Of a stretch of DNA of 6,438 nucleotides, positions 3,780 through 6,438 are shown piece after piece (the first letter of the stretch is position 1; each line of letters opens with the position of its first letter). The DNA comes from Chlamydiota bacterium (lineage in GTDB: Bacteria > Chlamydiota > Chlamydiia > Chlamydiales > Rhabdochlamydiaceae). Below the pieces are notes generated by a model. That model did not search any database. It was not told the origin of the DNA and saw nothing but the letters and a program-made list of their open reading frames with translations. The stretch covers positions 1 to 6,438 of the forward strand of contig DAIEPN010000171.1 of assembly GCA_027348355.1 (NCBI GenBank), written 5' to 3'. The position numbers were made by a program, and so were the translations under genes.

Positions 3780-6371
3780 ATGGACACATATTTGGAATAT
3801 CAAGCAGAGATGCTTGAAAATAAGATCAAGCATTATCTCATTACTACAATGGGAGTGACAATTGATGAAGCCAATGCCGAGGAATTCTATCGAGCTTTTG
3901 CTCTCACTCTTCGTGAAGAGATTATGATCAATTGGACTGCGACCGCCCACACTTATAAAAACAGCCGTGTACGAACTCTTTATTATCTTTGCATGGAATA
4001 TATGCCGGGAAGATTAATGGGCAATAATATTACCAATATCAATGCAAATGCTCTTGTCAAAATTGTCTTGAAGAGAATGAATCGCGATATTGACCATCTG
4101 CTTTTCCATGAACCGGATCCTGGAGTGGGAAATGGGGGTCTTGGGCGTTTGGCATCTTGTTTGCTCGATTCGCTCGCAACGCAGCAATATCCGGCGGTAG
4201 GCTATGGGTTGCGGTATCAATATGGAATTTTTGACCAAGAGATATGGGATGGGAAACAAGTAGAAAGGCCTGATGTGTGGCTTTTACATGAAAATCCCTG
4301 GGAATTCCGTAGAGACCATCATGCTGTTACCGTCCACTATGCGGGAAGAGTTGTTCCTTACGTGAACCAAAAAGGTGTGGAAGTTAATGATGTAACCGAT
4401 TTTGAAGAGGTCAGAGCAAACGCATATGATATCCCTATTATCGGTTACAAAGAAGGGGTGGATTTTACTGTTGGAACATTGCGCTTATGGACTACTAAGG
4501 AATCTCCTAGAAATTTCCAATTACAAAGATATAACGCAGGGCAGCTTGATCAAGCTGCCGAAAACACGTGTTTAACAGATGTTCTTTATCCTAATGACAA
4601 CCATGAAACAGGAAAAAGGGTCCGGCTTAAGCAAGAGTTTTTACTCTCTTCGGCATCCATCCAAGATATTGTACTGACTCATTTGCACCATTATCCAGAT
4701 ATGTCTTCCTTTGCAGACAAAGTGCGTATTCAAATCAATGATACGCATCCTGCTTTAGCTATCAGTGAACTCATGCGTATATTACTTAAGAATCACCATT
4801 ATGGGTGGAAGGAAGCTTGGGATATTGTCACAACTTGCTTTAGTTATACAAATCACACAATATTAAAAGAAGCTTTAGAGGAATGGAATCAAAATAGAGT
4901 TCAATATCTTCTCCCAGTCCACTATCACATCATTGAAAGGTTGAACACCATCCTCTGCGATTCGATTCGAAAGAAATATCCAGGAAATGAGAGTAAAGTA
5001 CAATCGATGTCTATGATCGAAGGGGGACAGATTCGCATGGCTCATTTGTCTATATTCGGATCGCACCGAGTCAACGGAGTTGCCGCGTTGCATACCGATA
5101 TCCTCAAGCATGTGATCTTTAAAGATTTTTATGAAATGTACCCGGAGAAGTTTGTCAACGTAACAAATGGAGTAACGCAAAGAAGATGGCTTCTTTTTGC
5201 AAATCCAGGTCTTGCTGGATGGATTTCAAAGAAAATAGGGAGAAGTTGGATTACAGATTTCTTGCATATTCAAAAGCTTGCAGAGTCAGCGGCTGATCCG
5301 GCCTCGCAAAGAGAGTTTTTGGAAATTAAAAAGGAAAACAAACGACGACTGATTCATTTTATTGAGGAAAAAAATCCAATAAGAAATAGCTTAGGTCATG
5401 TCGTAGGTAAGATGTCCTGCTTAGGAGAAGATTCGCTTTTTGAAGTCCATATCAAGAGAATACACGAATATAAAAGACAGCTTATGAACTTACTCCATGT
5501 GATTATGCTTTATCATGAACTCAAGCAGGATTTACACAGTAGAAAAGTTCCTCGCATGGTTCTCTTTGCAGGAAAGGCCGCACCCGGCTATGAAATTGCA
5601 AAAAATATTATTCAATCGATCTACTGCGTAGCTCGTAAGATTAATGCAGATCCTCAGGTGAGCTCTCGTCTTAGAGTCATTTTTGTGGAAAATTATAATG
5701 TTTCTAGAGCAGAGGTTATCATTCCTGCTGCGGATCTATCTGTACAAATTTCTGCTGCGGGTTGGGAGGCATCAGGAACAGGGAACATGAAACTTGCTAT
5801 CAACGGAGCCCTTACCATTGGTACCGAAGATGGTTCTACTATAGAAATGAGAGAATCGATTTCAAATCAATGGTGGCCTTTTTCTTTTGGAAAAAAGGCA
5901 TCTGAAAATGCTGAATTGAAGCAAAAAGGGTCATATAATCCTTGGGATATTTATATGCACAACGAAGGTATTAAAAAAGCTGTGGATTCCCTCAAAGATC
6001 ATTCTTTTGCGCAGACAGAAGAAGAGCACCATGTACTTACCTCCCTCTTTAGTACACTTCTTGAGAGCTGCAATGGGGAAGCGCCTGACAAATATTTTGT
6101 TCTTAATGACTTAGGGAGCTATTACGATACGCAGAAAAAGGTGGAAGAGCTTTATCTTCAGCCCCATCTTTGGGCAGAGTATGCAATTCACAATATTGCT
6201 GGAATGGGACAATTTTCTATCGACCAATCTGTACATAACTATGCAAAGCAGTGTTGGGATTTAAAAACTTGTCCTGTTGATCGCACAGAACTTGAAAAAG
6301 TTCGTAAGGAATATAGTGAGCATGATAAATGCAGGATCTTGAGCAATGGAGAGGTAGGAAGGTCTGGGTAG
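3780..6371 (+). CDS. glgP: Glycogen phosphorylase (glycogen/maltodextrin phosphorylase, GT35)
   Basis: This PLP-dependent enzyme releases glucose-1-phosphate from the non-reducing ends of glycogen or maltodextrin in the cytoplasm. Family landmarks appear in order: YLCMEYMPGRLMGNN (69-83), VGNGGLGRLASCLLDSLAT (116-134), the loop GYGLRYQYGIF (141-151), INDTHPALAISELMR (319-333), VTNGVTQRRWL (461-471), RIHEYKRQLMN (560-570), ENYNVSRAEVIIPAADLSVQIS (637-658), and the PLP motif EASGTGNMK with catalytic-site Lys671. Alignment covers the whole family length. The conserved fold ends near Trp826, and about 37 further residues (including CPVDRTELEKVRKEYSEHDKCR) follow, so 863 residues exceeds the usual 800-840. 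Beside the PLP motif several residues differ from the usual GTxDGANVE and AGTEASGT patterns (Trp662, Glu683, Ser686, Thr687). The N-terminal allosteric region of animal enzymes is not evident. The preceding gap and own ribosome binding site suggest separate transcription. Confidence 0.97.
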   Translation: MDTYLEYQAEMLENKIKHYLITTMGVTIDEANAEEFYRAFALTLREEIMINWTATAHTYKNSRVRTLYYLCMEYMPGRLMGNNITNINANALVKIVLKRMNRDIDHLLFHEPDPGVGNGGLGRLASCLLDSLATQQYPAVGYGLRYQYGIFDQEIWDGKQVERPDVWLLHENPWEFRRDHHAVTVHYAGRVVPYVNQKGVEVNDVTDFEEVRANAYDIPIIGYKEGVDFTVGTLRLWTTKESPRNFQLQRYNAGQLDQAAENTCLTDVLYPNDNHETGKRVRLKQEFLLSSASIQDIVLTHLHHYPDMSSFADKVRIQINDTHPALAISELMRILLKNHHYGWKEAWDIVTTCFSYTNHTILKEALEEWNQNRVQYLLPVHYHIIERLNTILCDSIRKKYPGNESKVQSMSMIEGGQIRMAHLSIFGSHRVNGVAALHTDILKHVIFKDFYEMYPEKFVNVTNGVTQRRWLLFANPGLAGWISKKIGRSWITDFLHIQKLAESAADPASQREFLEIKKENKRRLIHFIEEKNPIRNSLGHVVGKMSCLGEDSLFEVHIKRIHEYKRQLMNLLHVIMLYHELKQDLHSRKVPRMVLFAGKAAPGYEIAKNIIQSIYCVARKINADPQVSSRLRVIFVENYNVSRAEVIIPAADLSVQISAAGWEASGTGNMKLAINGALTIGTEDGSTIEMRESISNQWWPFSFGKKASENAELKQKGSYNPWDIYMHNEGIKKAVDSLKDHSFAQTEEEHHVLTSLFSTLLESCNGEAPDKYFVLNDLGSYYDTQKKVEELYLQPHLWAEYAIHNIAGMGQFSIDQSVHNYAKQCWDLKTCPVDRTELEKVRKEYSEHDKCRILSNGEVGRSG

Positions 6372-6380
6372 GAAACACCT

Positions 6381-6402
6381 GCTTGCTAGATTGTTAGTAA
6401 GC
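6381..6402 (+). terminator. Weak hairpin after glgP, possible terminator
   Basis: GCTTGCTA and TAGTAAGC form an 8-bp stem (one G-U pair) around a 6-nt loop, starting 10 bp after the glgP stop. No run of T follows (next bases TAAAGACC), so it does not meet the usual pattern of an intrinsic terminator. It may instead be an mRNA 3'-end stabilising hairpin or chance. Confidence 0.3.
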
Positions 6403-6438
6403 TAAAGACCATTTACTTTCAAGTTGATCATAGATCCC

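Noticed and set aside
3780..3860. N-terminus of GlgP as a type III secretion signal, given nearby sctJ
   Set aside because: Some chlamydial glycogen enzymes are reported T3SS substrates, but this N-terminus is charged and aligned to the family, and such signals cannot be read reliably from sequence; nearness to sctJ is not evidence.
4014..4259. Minus-strand ORF antisense to the N-terminal part of glgP
   Set aside because: It is opposite strongly conserved phosphorylase sequence (NGGLGRLASC region) and is a shadow.
4875..5180. 101-codon minus-strand ORF inside glgP
   Set aside because: Antisense to conserved phosphorylase sequence with no ribosome binding site or domain; length is explained by codon bias of the sense frame.

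Overview
The window is a moderately AT-rich bacterial chromosome segment that most resembles an environmental (amoeba- or arthropod-associated) member of the Chlamydiae. The main evidence is a SctJ-type type III secretion lipoprotein followed, on the same strand, by an unidentified small ORF in the position where chlamydiae keep a CT560-like gene, together with a glycogen phosphorylase of the sort retained across the phylum. A GT9 heptosyltransferase-like gene argues against Chlamydiaceae proper, whose LPS core carries only Kdo. The assignment is inference from gene content and protein feel; no database was searched.

Left part, minus strand (1-2343): reading leftwards there is a 361-residue GT9 (heptosyltransferase family) glycosyltransferase, a 190-bp gap with a possible weak promoter, sctJ (309 codons, lipoprotein signal plus C-terminal membrane segment), and the first 43 codons of the next gene, which begins 8 bp after the sctJ stop and is cut by the window edge. 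sctJ and this gene look like the start of a type III secretion operon.

Centre (2344-2416): a 73-bp divergent intergenic region in which candidate -10 boxes for both strands overlap.

Right part, plus strand (2417-6438): a MutT-like NUDIX hydrolase with a perfect NUDIX box; an unidentified secreted protein of about 207 residues, best started at 2937 rather than at the longest possible ATG; a 219-bp intergenic region with CATCT/AGATG repeats; and an 863-codon glycogen phosphorylase with an intact PLP lysine motif but several unusual residues beside it and an extra C-terminal tail. After it only 67 bp remain, with a weak hairpin.

The genes do not form one pathway. They cover the secretion basal body, envelope sugar transfer, nucleotide clean-up, an unknown envelope or secreted protein, and storage-polysaccharide breakdown. 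No RNA genes, insertion sequences, CRISPR arrays or phage genes were seen. I found no complete new system; the most useful leads are the uncharacterised secreted protein, the truncated ORF in the SctK-like slot, and the altered phosphorylase active-site region.
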